Shown in pieces: positions 19,250 to 29,704 of a DNA stretch of 64,000 nt. A program made the position numbers and the translations under genes. The DNA comes from Gimesia aquarii (GTDB lineage Bacteria; Planctomycetota; Planctomycetia; Planctomycetales; Planctomycetaceae): positions 3,694,303 through 3,758,302 of the forward strand of contig NZ_CP037920.1 of assembly GCF_007748195.1 (NCBI RefSeq). Direction: 5' to 3'. Below the pieces are notes generated by a model, which was given only the letters and a program-made list of their open reading frames with translations, did not search any database and was not told where the DNA came from. Numbering within the stretch: position 1 is the first letter of the stretch; the number at the start of each line of letters is the position of its first letter.

Positions 19250-20863
19250 TCAATTAATAGAATTAATTCGTTCGTATTGTTGTACGATAATTTGTCCATA
19301 ACGCCAGTCATTAAATCGTTCTTCAGTGATGTCCACCCAGTTTTTGGGCATCTCAACACCCTTTGGATACATTGACTTATTGCTTGCAAAAATTACCCAT
19401 GCTCGTTGTGATTCCAGATCGGCAACGGAAGTGGGGGTAAGGTGTTTTTGAGTGCTGACGACTGCTGTTCCTGTTCCAAAAACAAAGTCCCACTCTTTCG
19501 AAATTACAAACATTGGGTCACAATCTTTCAAGTAAGGACTCACGGCGACAAAGTCACGAGGGCCATTGACGAAGATTAATTCGTCTTTTTCACGCAAGGC
19601 TTCAACATAATTCACTGCAGCTTGAAAACTGGGGTAATCAATGCGTGTATCTCGCCATTGGAGCTGTTGAGCAAATTGCCAGCCTGCACTGATCAGTACA
19701 GCGGTAATTGCGATTCGAGATAAATAGCGAGATGGAATTCGAAACAGCATTACCGCTATTGCACAGAGAAAAAAAACGTGAGCAAAAAGGAAATACCAGG
19801 AAGCAATCAGGCTTTTCGAACCGGATCCTAAAAACAGAGCGAAACCAAAAGAACACAAGACGATTAACCCCAGAAATCGTTCTGATTTTCTACCAAAGAA
19901 AAATGCGATAATAGTAAGTATCGAAAATAGGATTGCTATTATCTTCGCACGATACATTTCAGTGCTGGCGGGATTCCACATAAAACCAAACATTTCAGCC
20001 ACTGATCGGGTCAAATGATCAATCCCTTGGGGACGACCCCACTCTTGCTCAAGACCTCTTTGTCTTTGTAATAGAAATTCATCCATCCAAGGCCACCATA
20101 AGATTCCAACGATGGCGACCGAGAGTAAAGGAAGCAACACGATTCGTACTTTAAGAGGTCGCTGATTCTCCTTGCTAAGCAGAGCCAGTAGAATTCTCAT
20201 TCCTCCATAAAGTCCATGCGCTGCTAAAATGAAGAAACCAAAATAGTGTGTGTAAATCAAGCCTGCTGCAAGGAATCCATAAACGATCCAATCCCGCGTT
20301 CGAAATTTGGGGGCAGTTAGTGCCCGTAATAGTGCCCAAGAAGCCCATACCCCCAGAGATGCCCCCAGAGCATACATGCGAATGGTTTGTGACCATTCGA
20401 TCTGAAAAGGGCTTAAAGCAACAAGAGCAGCCGCTAATAACGCTGGTTTCATAACTCTCGGATCAACTCTGGTGCTTTTGAAGACGTCGGCTTCAATCTC
20501 CCTTACAAGGAAAAATGTTCCCAAAATAGTTGAAAGGCCAAACATCACACTTAGTAATCTCACAGTAGCAGGAGAGCTACCTAAACCTAACGTCCAAACT
20601 TTTAATATAAAATAGAAGAGAGGTGGATGATTGTCTTGTGAGGCTCGTTGCCATTGCTCTGAGAGAGGGAAAGTCGACATCTTCCAGCAAAAACACTCAT
20701 CGAACCACAGGCTCAAGTCACCCAAACCATAAACTCGCCCGGCTGCTCCCATCATCACGACTAGCAATAATAAACAGTACCAGATGAATTGCTCTGAATA
20801 CATATCCGGCTTTGTTAATTCCGTTGAGTTGTCCTTTTCTGTTTTAAGGTTTACTCTGGACAC
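19250..20863 (-). CDS. GT-C family membrane glycosyltransferase (PMT/ArnT-like), paralogue B
   Basis: A 537-residue polytopic protein read from GTG at 20863, with an in-frame ATG slightly downstream (MYSEQF) as an alternative start. It shares the family layout with the gene at 7526-9136: first-loop acidic pair in LWFDECF, second-loop motif QDNHPPLFYFILKVW, then RLLSVMFGLSTILGTFFLV, VALSPFQIEWSQTIRMY and YTHYFGFF. A soluble C-terminal part ends in WVIFASNKSM and the final IVQQYERINSIN. By family, it would transfer a sugar from a lipid carrier to a protein or lipid outside the membrane. It lies upstream of and in the same direction as the giant EF-hand gene (133-bp gap), so co-expression is plausible. 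Glycosylation of that protein is a hypothesis, not something the sequence shows. Confidence 0.82.
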   Translation of the reverse strand: MSRVNLKTEKDNSTELTKPDMYSEQFIWYCLLLLVVMMGAAGRVYGLGDLSLWFDECFCWKMSTFPLSEQWQRASQDNHPPLFYFILKVWTLGLGSSPATVRLLSVMFGLSTILGTFFLVREIEADVFKSTRVDPRVMKPALLAAALVALSPFQIEWSQTIRMYALGASLGVWASWALLRALTAPKFRTRDWIVYGFLAAGLIYTHYFGFFILAAHGLYGGMRILLALLSKENQRPLKVRIVLLPLLSVAIVGILWWPWMDEFLLQRQRGLEQEWGRPQGIDHLTRSVAEMFGFMWNPASTEMYRAKIIAILFSILTIIAFFFGRKSERFLGLIVLCSFGFALFLGSGSKSLIASWYFLFAHVFFLCAIAVMLFRIPSRYLSRIAITAVLISAGWQFAQQLQWRDTRIDYPSFQAAVNYVEALREKDELIFVNGPRDFVAVSPYLKDCDPMFVISKEWDFVFGTGTAVVSTQKHLTPTSVADLESQRAWVIFASNKSMYPKGVEMPKNWVDITEERFNDWRYGQIIVQQYERINSIN

Positions 20864-21308
20864 TCAATTTTCTTTCTCTTCAATTGCTGCGGACTTACCA
20901 TCGAAATCGCTTCCGATCACGACTCGAACTACCCTAAAACTGTTATACTATTTGTTTGCAGTTCCAGAATCGTAAGAACCAAGGTGACTTTTTCGGTCAT
21001 AAAAGTGTTGCCAGAGATTGTTTAGGCCTCTACAAATACTCCGAATAAGTTTGAATATTCTTATGTGAGTCACTGTACTTGGTTCCTACTCATTTGATCA
21101 TTGTTTTGGACTGTTATCAAGTACAATGGTTTAATTTTGAATCAATCTTAAATAAATTGAGATGCCAAAAGACTTCTCCAAAGTGAAGAAGCTTGGTACC
21201 AGTCATGGCTTTTGCTTTGGGGGTTATTGGGGCCAAATCTCAATCGCAAGAAGCACTGCCATTTCTAAGAAAACTCAGTAGATATAAGAATCGCAAGTTG
21301 CCATTTGG
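20864..21308. other. Intergenic region with a possible HEAT-like coding relic
   Basis: No complete gene. On the plus strand about 21205-21290 reads MAFALGVIGAKSQSQEALPF, which has the look of a HEAT repeat (helix-turn with ALG-x-IG). It starts without context and runs into the DUF1559 gene antisense, so it is at most a gene fragment. The rest must contain the promoter for the glycosyltransferase. Confidence 0.3.
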
Positions 21309-22406
21309 TTATTGTTCCAAAGTCGTCCCGTTCAATGATTGGCCTTGTGGACTAGCGAGAGCAGCATACACTTTTCCATCAATGTCTTCTGAGAGGAACT
21401 GAACGTGTCCATCACAAAACCCCACATTGACTCCGCCTGCATGAAGTGAGCTTGGGAAGGGGGAAGATCCCTCTGGTTGTGAGATACCAGCATTAATTCT
21501 ACTTGAACCTGAATTCGAGCGATTATAATCGACATTTCCACTTGAACAGTTCCCATTCAAACAAGGATTTCCGATATAAAAACTGGTAAGATAAGGATTG
21601 GGAGATGCCCAATTGGAGCTCGGTTTTGCAGGGTCATATCCTGTGCGAATATTTTCTGAAATGAGCATGGTATTTGAGGCCCCATCGGTAATCCCCGCCA
21701 TTTTATGATGACGTTTCGCTCTGGTTTCCCCCTTCCATGTCTCATTAAAAAACAAACCCATCTGCTTCAGTAATTCTCGGTCTGATGGTGTACCATCACC
21801 AAGAGTTGAGGAATTACAGGTAATCCCATTTCCATTGAGATCCAATTTTCCACTCGATGGACCAACCGGGCAGTCATGAATACCAGCTATTTGAGCAGTA
21901 AAGCCCACGCCACTACTCACGACATAAGTTAAATTTCCATTGCCAACGACTTCAGTGATATCATCAGGGCAGGTTAATACAGGAATATGAGTATTTGCCA
22001 ATGGGTCATTTATGGGATTCGTATAACGTACATCAAAATCCCATTTGTTATAGATAATCGATTGGTCAATATAAGGGAGAATATCCACAACCCAGCTACG
22101 ATAAGTACCAACGGTGGCAGGAGTACCATCACCATAATAGCCACAGGCAGGGAATCGATCTGCACTATCGGTTATCTGTAGAATAGCGAGGCTGACATTG
22201 CGTAAATTGTTCAAACAATGGACTCGTCTTGCAGAATTTCGTGCTGACTGTACCGCGGGTAATGCAATCGAAATTAAAACTCCAATGATGGTAACGGAAA
22301 CCAGGAGTTCAATAATCGTGTAACCTGAAAGAGGATAATTTCTCCAAGTGATATAAGAAGACGCCGTTGTTTGATTAAACTGACGTTTTTTATACATCAT
22401 CAGCAT
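21309..22406 (-). CDS. DUF1559 prepilin-like protein
   Basis: A 365-residue protein with a type IV prepilin-like N-terminus (SGYTIIELLVSVTIIGVLIS), followed by ALPAVQSARNSARRVHCLNN, the start of DUF1559. The usual end motif appears as HAGGVNVGFCDGHVQFL. Such proteins are thought to be exported by a type II/IV-pilus-like route and to stay at the cell envelope; their role is unknown. The chosen ATG at 22406 has GGAGG five bases upstream and lies inside the last codons of the upstream GYF-domain gene (17-bp overlap), so the two are probably co-translated. A downstream ATG at 22400 is possible but has worse spacing. Confidence 0.88.
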   Translation of the reverse strand: MLMMYKKRQFNQTTASSYITWRNYPLSGYTIIELLVSVTIIGVLISIALPAVQSARNSARRVHCLNNLRNVSLAILQITDSADRFPACGYYGDGTPATVGTYRSWVVDILPYIDQSIIYNKWDFDVRYTNPINDPLANTHIPVLTCPDDITEVVGNGNLTYVVSSGVGFTAQIAGIHDCPVGPSSGKLDLNGNGITCNSSTLGDGTPSDRELLKQMGLFFNETWKGETRAKRHHKMAGITDGASNTMLISENIRTGYDPAKPSSNWASPNPYLTSFYIGNPCLNGNCSSGNVDYNRSNSGSSRINAGISQPEGSSPFPSSLHAGGVNVGFCDGHVQFLSEDIDGKVYAALASPQGQSLNGTTLEQ

Positions 22407-23559
22407 GTGCCTCCAACCACCAGGCTACAAAATAAGTGAATACAGCTACAAAAATTATGACATCAACAAAGTACATCCAATAGGCAAATGAAGAGCACTC
22501 TCCGATTAACGGAAAGGCTATCTTTGCCTCAGTAGGGGTGGGATTCCGAGTAGGAAAGGTTACCACGGTCTCATCCGACCAGTTTAATAACATGTATGCT
22601 GTTAAGTTAGCAGTAACGATAACCGACCCCAGTTTAAAGCCGATGCGTAAATAAGATGAGGAAAATAAAACGAGCAGAGAACCAATAACGATTACTACCG
22701 CAAAGGTTAGTACAGAATAGACCAAAAACATCAGTGGTGAGCAGTCACCGATGAGTGGAAAAAAGAGTGTGCCTTGCCCCATCCAATCTACAAATCCATA
22801 AATAGCTAGACTGGCACACAGCACGATGGCACTCGCCTGTAAGGTTTTACGAAAGGCTGGTGTGTCCAGAAATGAGAATGTAATCGCAGGCATGATTTGC
22901 TTAGGAACAGGCGCTTCTTCGGGCTTTGGTGCGCGGGAGTCAATTCGTTCAACGGCTGCATCAATTGCCGAAGACCATGTGTCTTCAGAATACGCTCCAA
23001 CATTGGCTTCTTCGTTAGAGTTTGGCTCCTCATTGGTTTCAGCACTATTTTCCGCAGTAGCCCCCACATGATTATCGGATTCAAAATCCACACTTTCATC
23101 TAGTTGATCTAAGCTGGATTCAGCCGTTACAGGCCGACTGAGATCAACGTCGATATCACGATTTGGGTCAAGAGGTACAGCGGGAATTTTACTGTTTCTT
23201 AGAGAGAGCAATCGTTTTAACCAACCTGGTTTTTCCGCTACTTCAGCAACATCAGTTTCTGTATCATCATCTCCCACTTCATCAGAAGAAGAAAGTAACG
23301 CATCTATATCTTCAGCATCCGCATACTCATCGACTTCTTCTATGGCAGATTCTTTCACTGGGGGAAGGGTAGCTGGATCACGCCGGGCCATATGAAAGAG
23401 GCCGACTACAGAATCTGCCCGCTGCCATTCATTAGTGTAATGAGGGCGAACCAACACTTCAGCTGTAAGCTTCTCCTCTCGTACCATTTCGACCAGATCG
23501 CGAAATGTATACGGTCCAAGTTCTTGATCATCTTGTTTATAGTACCAGTCACTCGCCAT
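22390..23559 (-). CDS. GYF-domain membrane protein with four transmembrane helices
   Basis: Residues 1-52 from the ATG at 23559 (MASDWYYKQDDQELGPYTF) form a GYF_2/DUF4339-type domain, a small module that in other proteins binds proline-rich partners. A very acidic, low-complexity linker of about 160 residues follows, then four hydrophobic helices. An internal repeat is visible: FFPLIGDCSPLMF and AFPLIGECSSFAY each precede a helix pair. A TTG six codons upstream (23577) is in frame, but the ATG marks the start of the conserved domain. The gene overlaps the DUF1559 gene by 17 bp and likely supplies a membrane-bound partner for it. The function is otherwise unknown. Confidence 0.78.
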   Translation of the reverse strand: MASDWYYKQDDQELGPYTFRDLVEMVREEKLTAEVLVRPHYTNEWQRADSVVGLFHMARRDPATLPPVKESAIEEVDEYADAEDIDALLSSSDEVGDDDTETDVAEVAEKPGWLKRLLSLRNSKIPAVPLDPNRDIDVDLSRPVTAESSLDQLDESVDFESDNHVGATAENSAETNEEPNSNEEANVGAYSEDTWSSAIDAAVERIDSRAPKPEEAPVPKQIMPAITFSFLDTPAFRKTLQASAIVLCASLAIYGFVDWMGQGTLFFPLIGDCSPLMFLVYSVLTFAVVIVIGSLLVLFSSSYLRIGFKLGSVIVTANLTAYMLLNWSDETVVTFPTRNPTPTEAKIAFPLIGECSSFAYWMYFVDVIIFVAVFTYFVAWWLEAHADDV

Positions 23560-24261
23560 ATGTGTAAAAGTCCGCAATGATTTGGTGGGTAATTCTTATT
23601 AATCAGACAACATTCAAGCTGAAATACTGCACGAATTAGATTAAGAAGGCTTATTTTCATCCACTAGCCTATTGTATATATACTGTGTTGATCTTCGGTA
23701 GAAATAATTAAACAAAATTACTAGTTTTTGGCGATTTAAAATCGACGCTTCAGTGCTTCTATTATCTTTTTTAGTTCTGTAACCAAGACTGTCTGGCCAT
23801 AATGGCTATATAGAACTCATGGTGGAAGATACACAAACTTAGGACGTGATTCTATTGGATGGACTGTCGAAGACGAGTGCACTTCCTTAGGAAATTGAGG
23901 GACAAGAAGATAACAGGAAAACTATTCTTGACAACCTGCTCGGGCCATTTATTGAGGCAAAGCTTTTATTAGAGATTGAAATCTGCTTTTTTTCTCTTGC
24001 TTCAAATCCAGTCAATAAATCGACCACGGCTATACCAGTTTCCTCATGTGATAATCGAAATCCAAAGCTAAGCATTCAGCGATTACCATGTTGGATTTCT
24101 GACTGAACAGCGAATGGTAATTCAAGTTGAGTGCTTCTGTCTGATTTTGACTTGCAGCATGTTTCTCACTTGCTTTGTGATTCAATCCAGTGTATTTGTA
24201 TGTACACAGTGTTTGTGTAAATATTATTATAATTGTCAAACATAAGGCCTGTTAATTTATA
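23560..24261. other. 702-bp intergenic region, no gene recognised
   Basis: Lies between divergent genes (GYF protein to the left, aminotransferase to the right) and must hold both promoters. Short minus-strand open frames at 23887-24075 and 24030-24239 have no recognisable motif or ribosome binding site. I see no RNA gene or repeat. Confidence 0.5.
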
Positions 24262-25536
24262 ATGGACACTAATCTTGGTCCTCTGTTAAATTCGTATGAA
24301 TATGATATAGACAAGCTATCACATAAACAGCGTTCTACAATTCCTTCTCCTGATCCTGCTTTGGGGCAGACCACTCTTTCCGCGGCTGATCGGAGTAGTC
24401 CCCGTTCTTACATTCCTGTTTGTGAACCAGACATCGATGCCGCAGCTTTGGAGAATCTTCAGGCGTGTATTGAAGAAAACTGGATTTCTTCTGGGGGACG
24501 GTTTGTTACTGAGTTCGAATCACAGTTTGCAGAACTGACGGGTGTCAGGCATTGTATCGCTACGTCGTCGGGAACCGCTGCACTCCATCTTCTCCTTGCC
24601 GCCTGTGGCGTAAAATCAGGAGATGAAGTCATTATTCCGTCGTTTACGATGGTGGCTGTTGCCAGTTCGGTTGTCCATCTTGGGGCGCGTCCCGTTTTTG
24701 TCGACTGCGATGAAGGTTCAGAAAATATATGTCTAGAAGAGATTCTCAAGAAAGTCAATGTGCGGACACGAGCGATTGTTGTGGTCCACACATATGGCAG
24801 ACCATTGGATGTTTCTGCTCTTTTGCAACAGGTTGACACTGATCGAATTGCGGTAATCGAAGATGCCGCCGAGGCACACGGAGCGACAATTCATGGAAAA
24901 ACCGTTGGTTCTTTAGCTTATGGTGCCGTGTTTAGTTTCTATGCGAATAAAATTATCACCACCGGAGAAGGAGGGGCGATTACTACGGACAATGATGACC
25001 TTGCGATGGTTTGTCGCACGATGCGAGACCATGCTTTCTCACCCGAGCGTCATTTCTGGCATCGATACCGTGGTTATAACTTTCGAATGACAAATCTTCA
25101 GGCGGCAGTGGGAGTCTCACAGTTAGCAAAATTTCATCAATTGTGTGACGCCAGAAAAAAAATAGCAGCACGATACACTCAGGCTTTCTCAAACTTTAGT
25201 GGTTTAATTTTACCTCAAGAGGATCAAGGGACTGAGCACGCTTACTGGGTGTATTTTCTTCGGACTTCACCCGGATCTATTTCTCGTGATCAATTGCGGC
25301 TGGAACTGGCTCGCAATGGAATAGAAACACGAACTGCTTTTGTGCCATTACATCTTCAGCCAGCGTATCGAGAGTTTTATGATGAGAGTGACAACTTTAA
25401 GAATGCGGAGCAATTAGCGGCAACGGGGCTCTACTTGCCTTCCTCATCTAAGCTCACTTCAGTTGAGATTGAATATGTTTGTCTGAATGTATGTCATATC
25501 CTCAAAGAACTGAGGGGAGCCTCAACATACTCTTGA
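24262..25536 (+). CDS. DegT/DnrJ/EryC1/StrS-type sugar aminotransferase (perosamine synthase-like)
   Basis: A PLP-dependent transaminase of the DegT/DnrJ/EryC1 family, which makes amino sugars for surface polysaccharides from nucleotide-linked keto-sugars. Visible hallmarks are ATSSGTAALHLLLAACG (phosphate-binding), DEVIIPSFTMVA, VIEDAAEAHGA (cofactor Asp/Ala region), and FYANKIITTGEGG, where the Lys forms the PLP Schiff base. Then come YNFRMTNLQAAVG and FVPLHLQP. The order and the GGRFVTEFE start resemble GDP-perosamine synthase (RfbE/PerA), but the substrate cannot be fixed from sequence. A roughly 50-residue N-terminal extension precedes the usual start (YIPVCEPDID), and no internal Met allows a shorter protein. 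No polysaccharide genes sit next to it; the nearest glycosyltransferase is 19250-20863. Confidence 0.88.
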   Translation: MDTNLGPLLNSYEYDIDKLSHKQRSTIPSPDPALGQTTLSAADRSSPRSYIPVCEPDIDAAALENLQACIEENWISSGGRFVTEFESQFAELTGVRHCIATSSGTAALHLLLAACGVKSGDEVIIPSFTMVAVASSVVHLGARPVFVDCDEGSENICLEEILKKVNVRTRAIVVVHTYGRPLDVSALLQQVDTDRIAVIEDAAEAHGATIHGKTVGSLAYGAVFSFYANKIITTGEGGAITTDNDDLAMVCRTMRDHAFSPERHFWHRYRGYNFRMTNLQAAVGVSQLAKFHQLCDARKKIAARYTQAFSNFSGLILPQEDQGTEHAYWVYFLRTSPGSISRDQLRLELARNGIETRTAFVPLHLQPAYREFYDESDNFKNAEQLAATGLYLPSSSKLTSVEIEYVCLNVCHILKELRGASTYS

Positions 25537-25794
25537 GACTTCTAGAAAAATGTCATCTGATATCGATTCTTGGGAAACCATTAAGAAAATGGTATTGGAC
25601 AGTCATGATGAATGCCATGCAGAATAAAGCTCGCGGTACCAGAGTGGAGAAGCCAATTTACAATCCTATGAAAACAACACTCAAATTCTAGGTAGGCTTG
25701 AATGCTTAAAAAGTGGCTGACACACGATACGAGGCAGCCACGGTGCGGTCGTGCAGGGCTTTAGGTAGCATTCCTGAAAACGAGCAGGGAGCCT

Positions 25795-25834
25795 AAAAAG
25801 AGAAAGGCTACAACTCGTTATGAGTCATAGCCTT
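25795..25834 (-). terminator. Rho-independent terminator of tRNA-Lys
   Basis: Stem of seven pairs (25804-25810 with 25828-25834) continuing after a small internal loop into four more pairs. On the minus strand it is followed by a T-run (A's at 25795-25799 on the plus strand). It lies immediately downstream of the tRNA. Confidence 0.75.
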
Positions 25835-25839
25835 ACAAA

Positions 25840-25912
<73 letters not shown>

Positions 25913-26041
25913 AATATACAAGCTGGCTTTATTTTAATTCTCATAAAATCATTCGACAAGCGAATCAATGATTCTTCTCTGAGTTGATAAAAAGAATTAT
26001 CGTCATACATAGTAGAAAACATCTACTAACTTATTTGAAAT

Positions 26042-26076
26042 TCAGGAACCGACTGATTATCGCAGTCGATTCCTGA
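26042..26076 (-). terminator. Hairpin downstream of the sulfhydrylase gene
   Basis: Inverted repeat with seven pairs (26042-26048/26070-26076), one mismatch, six more pairs and a 7-nt loop, 33 bp after the stop of the gene ending at 26109. The following T-run is weak, so termination efficiency is uncertain. Confidence 0.55.
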
Positions 26077-26108
26077 GAGAATCTGAATCCCGTGTTAGGC
26101 TTTTGAGA

Positions 26109-27815
<1,707 letters not shown>

Positions 27816-28895
27816 ATGCTCTGCTTGCAATCTGTAAAAGCGTTTATCATTCTTTTATTTCCTGTGTACTTTGGTTTTTTTACTGAAACAGCGTTAATGG
27901 GAAAAGCTCCCAAAGCAACGACCTCTGAGCAACCTGGATTAGTGATGCAGGAATTTGTCTATAACGAAGCTCCATTTCCCTCTTGCCACGCTTCGACGAT
28001 TGCAGAGACACCAGAAGGATTAGTCTGTGCATTTTTTGGTGGTACAGCTGAAAAAAATCAAGATGTGGAAATCTGGCTTTCCCGCAACAAAGGGGCAGGG
28101 TGGTCGGCACCAGTGAGTGTTGCTGATGGCATCCAAGACGCTAATCATCGCTGGCCCTGCTGGAACCCTGTCTTATTTCAAACGAAACCGGGGACCTTAC
28201 TGCTTTTTTACAAAGTGGGACCCAATCCAAGTGAATGGTGGGGGATGCTGAAGATTTCTCACGATCACGGAAAGACCTGGAGTAAAGCGACACGTTTACC
28301 GGATGGTTTTGTTGGTCCAGTAAAAAATAAACCCTTTCTTCTGTCTGATGGAACTCTTTTGTGTCCCGCAAGTACAGAACATGATGGCTGGCAGCTACAG
28401 ATGGAATGGACTCCCGATTTAGGAAAGACCTGGCATCGGACTGGCCCGCTTAACGATGGCCATAAAGTTGGTGCGATTCAACCGTCCGTACTTCGTTATG
28501 GAGATCGATTACAAATCCTCTGCCGAAGTCGGAGACTAGGTAAAATTGTCGAAGCATGGTCAGATGATAATGGGCGATCCTGGAGTGAAGTCACTGCCAC
28601 TTCGCTTCCCAATCCCAATAGCGGTACAGACGCGGTCACACTCAAAGATGGTCGTTCACTTTTAGTGTATAATCCAACAACAAAAGGCAGAAGCCCTTTA
28701 CATGTCGCAATTTCTTCAGATGGAAAAAACTGGAAAACCGGCCTTGTTCTTGAAAACCAAAAAGGTGAGTACTCTTACCCTGCTGTCATTCAAACGGCTG
28801 ACGGAAAAGTACATATCACATATACCTGGAAGCGAGAGTTGATCAAACATGTTGTCCTGGATCCTGCCAAGCTGAATCTCAAAGAGATAAATTGA
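27816..28895 (+). CDS. Secreted sialidase-like (BNR/Asp-box) six-bladed propeller protein
   Basis: A 359-residue protein beginning with a hydrophobic export signal (AFIILLFPVYFGFFTETALM) preceded by GAAGG. The body carries degenerate and good Asp-boxes (S-x-D-x-G-x-T-W): SRNKGAGW, SHDHGKTW, TPDLGKTW, SDDNGRSW. Each marks a beta-propeller blade of the sialidase/neuraminidase fold. Planctomycetes have many such proteins with unproven substrates, so exo-sialidase activity is only a family guess. A 12-bp gap to the next gene (acyltransferase at 28908) suggests an operon. A second, only distantly similar Asp-box protein lies at 48461-49663. Confidence 0.8.
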   Translation: MLCLQSVKAFIILLFPVYFGFFTETALMGKAPKATTSEQPGLVMQEFVYNEAPFPSCHASTIAETPEGLVCAFFGGTAEKNQDVEIWLSRNKGAGWSAPVSVADGIQDANHRWPCWNPVLFQTKPGTLLLFYKVGPNPSEWWGMLKISHDHGKTWSKATRLPDGFVGPVKNKPFLLSDGTLLCPASTEHDGWQLQMEWTPDLGKTWHRTGPLNDGHKVGAIQPSVLRYGDRLQILCRSRRLGKIVEAWSDDNGRSWSEVTATSLPNPNSGTDAVTLKDGRSLLVYNPTTKGRSPLHVAISSDGKNWKTGLVLENQKGEYSYPAVIQTADGKVHITYTWKRELIKHVVLDPAKLNLKEIN

Positions 28896-28907
28896 GAGGC
28901 GACGGAG

Positions 28908-29594
28908 TTGGCAGAAATTAAACAATTTTCGACAGCTAATAGTAATCGCAGAAATTTTCTCTGGATTCTTTTTCAATGGATCCTGCAAGTTTTTTTTGCG
29001 TTTTGGCTGCGATACCAGTCACGGGGGAAAGAGCATTTACCAGCACGGGGAGGAGGCCTGATGGTCAGTAATCATCAGAGCTTTCTCGACCCCTTGCTGA
29101 TTGGTCTCCCACTTAACCGTCCAGTGAGCTTCATGGCTCGTGACTCTCTATTTAGGGTGCCGATTCTGGGGCCTTTTTTACGTTACGAATTTGTGATTCC
29201 TATTAGTCGAAAGGCGGCAAGTTCACAAAGTTTTCGTGCTGCCATTCAGAACATAGAAGACGGGAACTTTGTTGGCATCTTTCCGGAAGGTACTCGTTCA
29301 GACAATGGAACAGTCCAACGATTCAAACCTGGTTTTTTAGCTCTATTAAAGCGAACTGATTGTGCAATCTATCCAATTGGAGTTGCAGGGGCGTTTCGCG
29401 CGTTACCGCGCGGAGCCTGTTTTCTTCGATTGAAACCTGTGCGAGTTGTATTTGGCAAACCAATTTCTGCAGAGTTGATCAAGCAATACTGCGACAGAGG
29501 TGCAGAAAAAGAATTATTGGAGCTCACGAGACAATGTGTTATTGAGTGCCAGCAGCAAGCCGAGGAATGGATAAATCCTGTAAGAACGAATTGA
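28908..29594 (+). CDS. 1-acyl-sn-glycerol-3-phosphate acyltransferase (PlsC-like)
   Basis: A 228-residue membrane-associated acyltransferase. It has a hydrophobic N-terminal helix (LWILFQWILQVFFAFWL), the catalytic NHQSFLDP (H-x4-D) motif, and FPEGTRSDNG (substrate-binding EGTRS). The closing segment DCAIYPIGVAGAFRALPRG is typical of PlsC. By family it acylates lysophosphatidic acid at the membrane for phospholipid synthesis. The start is TTG at 28908 behind GACGGAG; no ATG precedes the conserved core. It follows the sialidase-like gene by 12 bp. Its functional link to that gene is unclear. Confidence 0.88.
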   Translation: MAEIKQFSTANSNRRNFLWILFQWILQVFFAFWLRYQSRGKEHLPARGGGLMVSNHQSFLDPLLIGLPLNRPVSFMARDSLFRVPILGPFLRYEFVIPISRKAASSQSFRAAIQNIEDGNFVGIFPEGTRSDNGTVQRFKPGFLALLKRTDCAIYPIGVAGAFRALPRGACFLRLKPVRVVFGKPISAELIKQYCDRGAEKELLELTRQCVIECQQQAEEWINPVRTN

Positions 29595-29704
29595 TTTCTC
29601 TCAAGACAGGGATTGTCAATTGAAGCGAGCTTAATTATGGTTTTCCAGAGTATACAACTTTTGAATGATTGAATTTTGACTCAACCTAATTTTCAGGTGT
29701 AATT

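Noticed and set aside
23887-24239. Two overlapping minus-strand open frames of 62 and 69 codons
   Set aside because: No family motif, no ribosome binding site, and location in a divergent promoter region.
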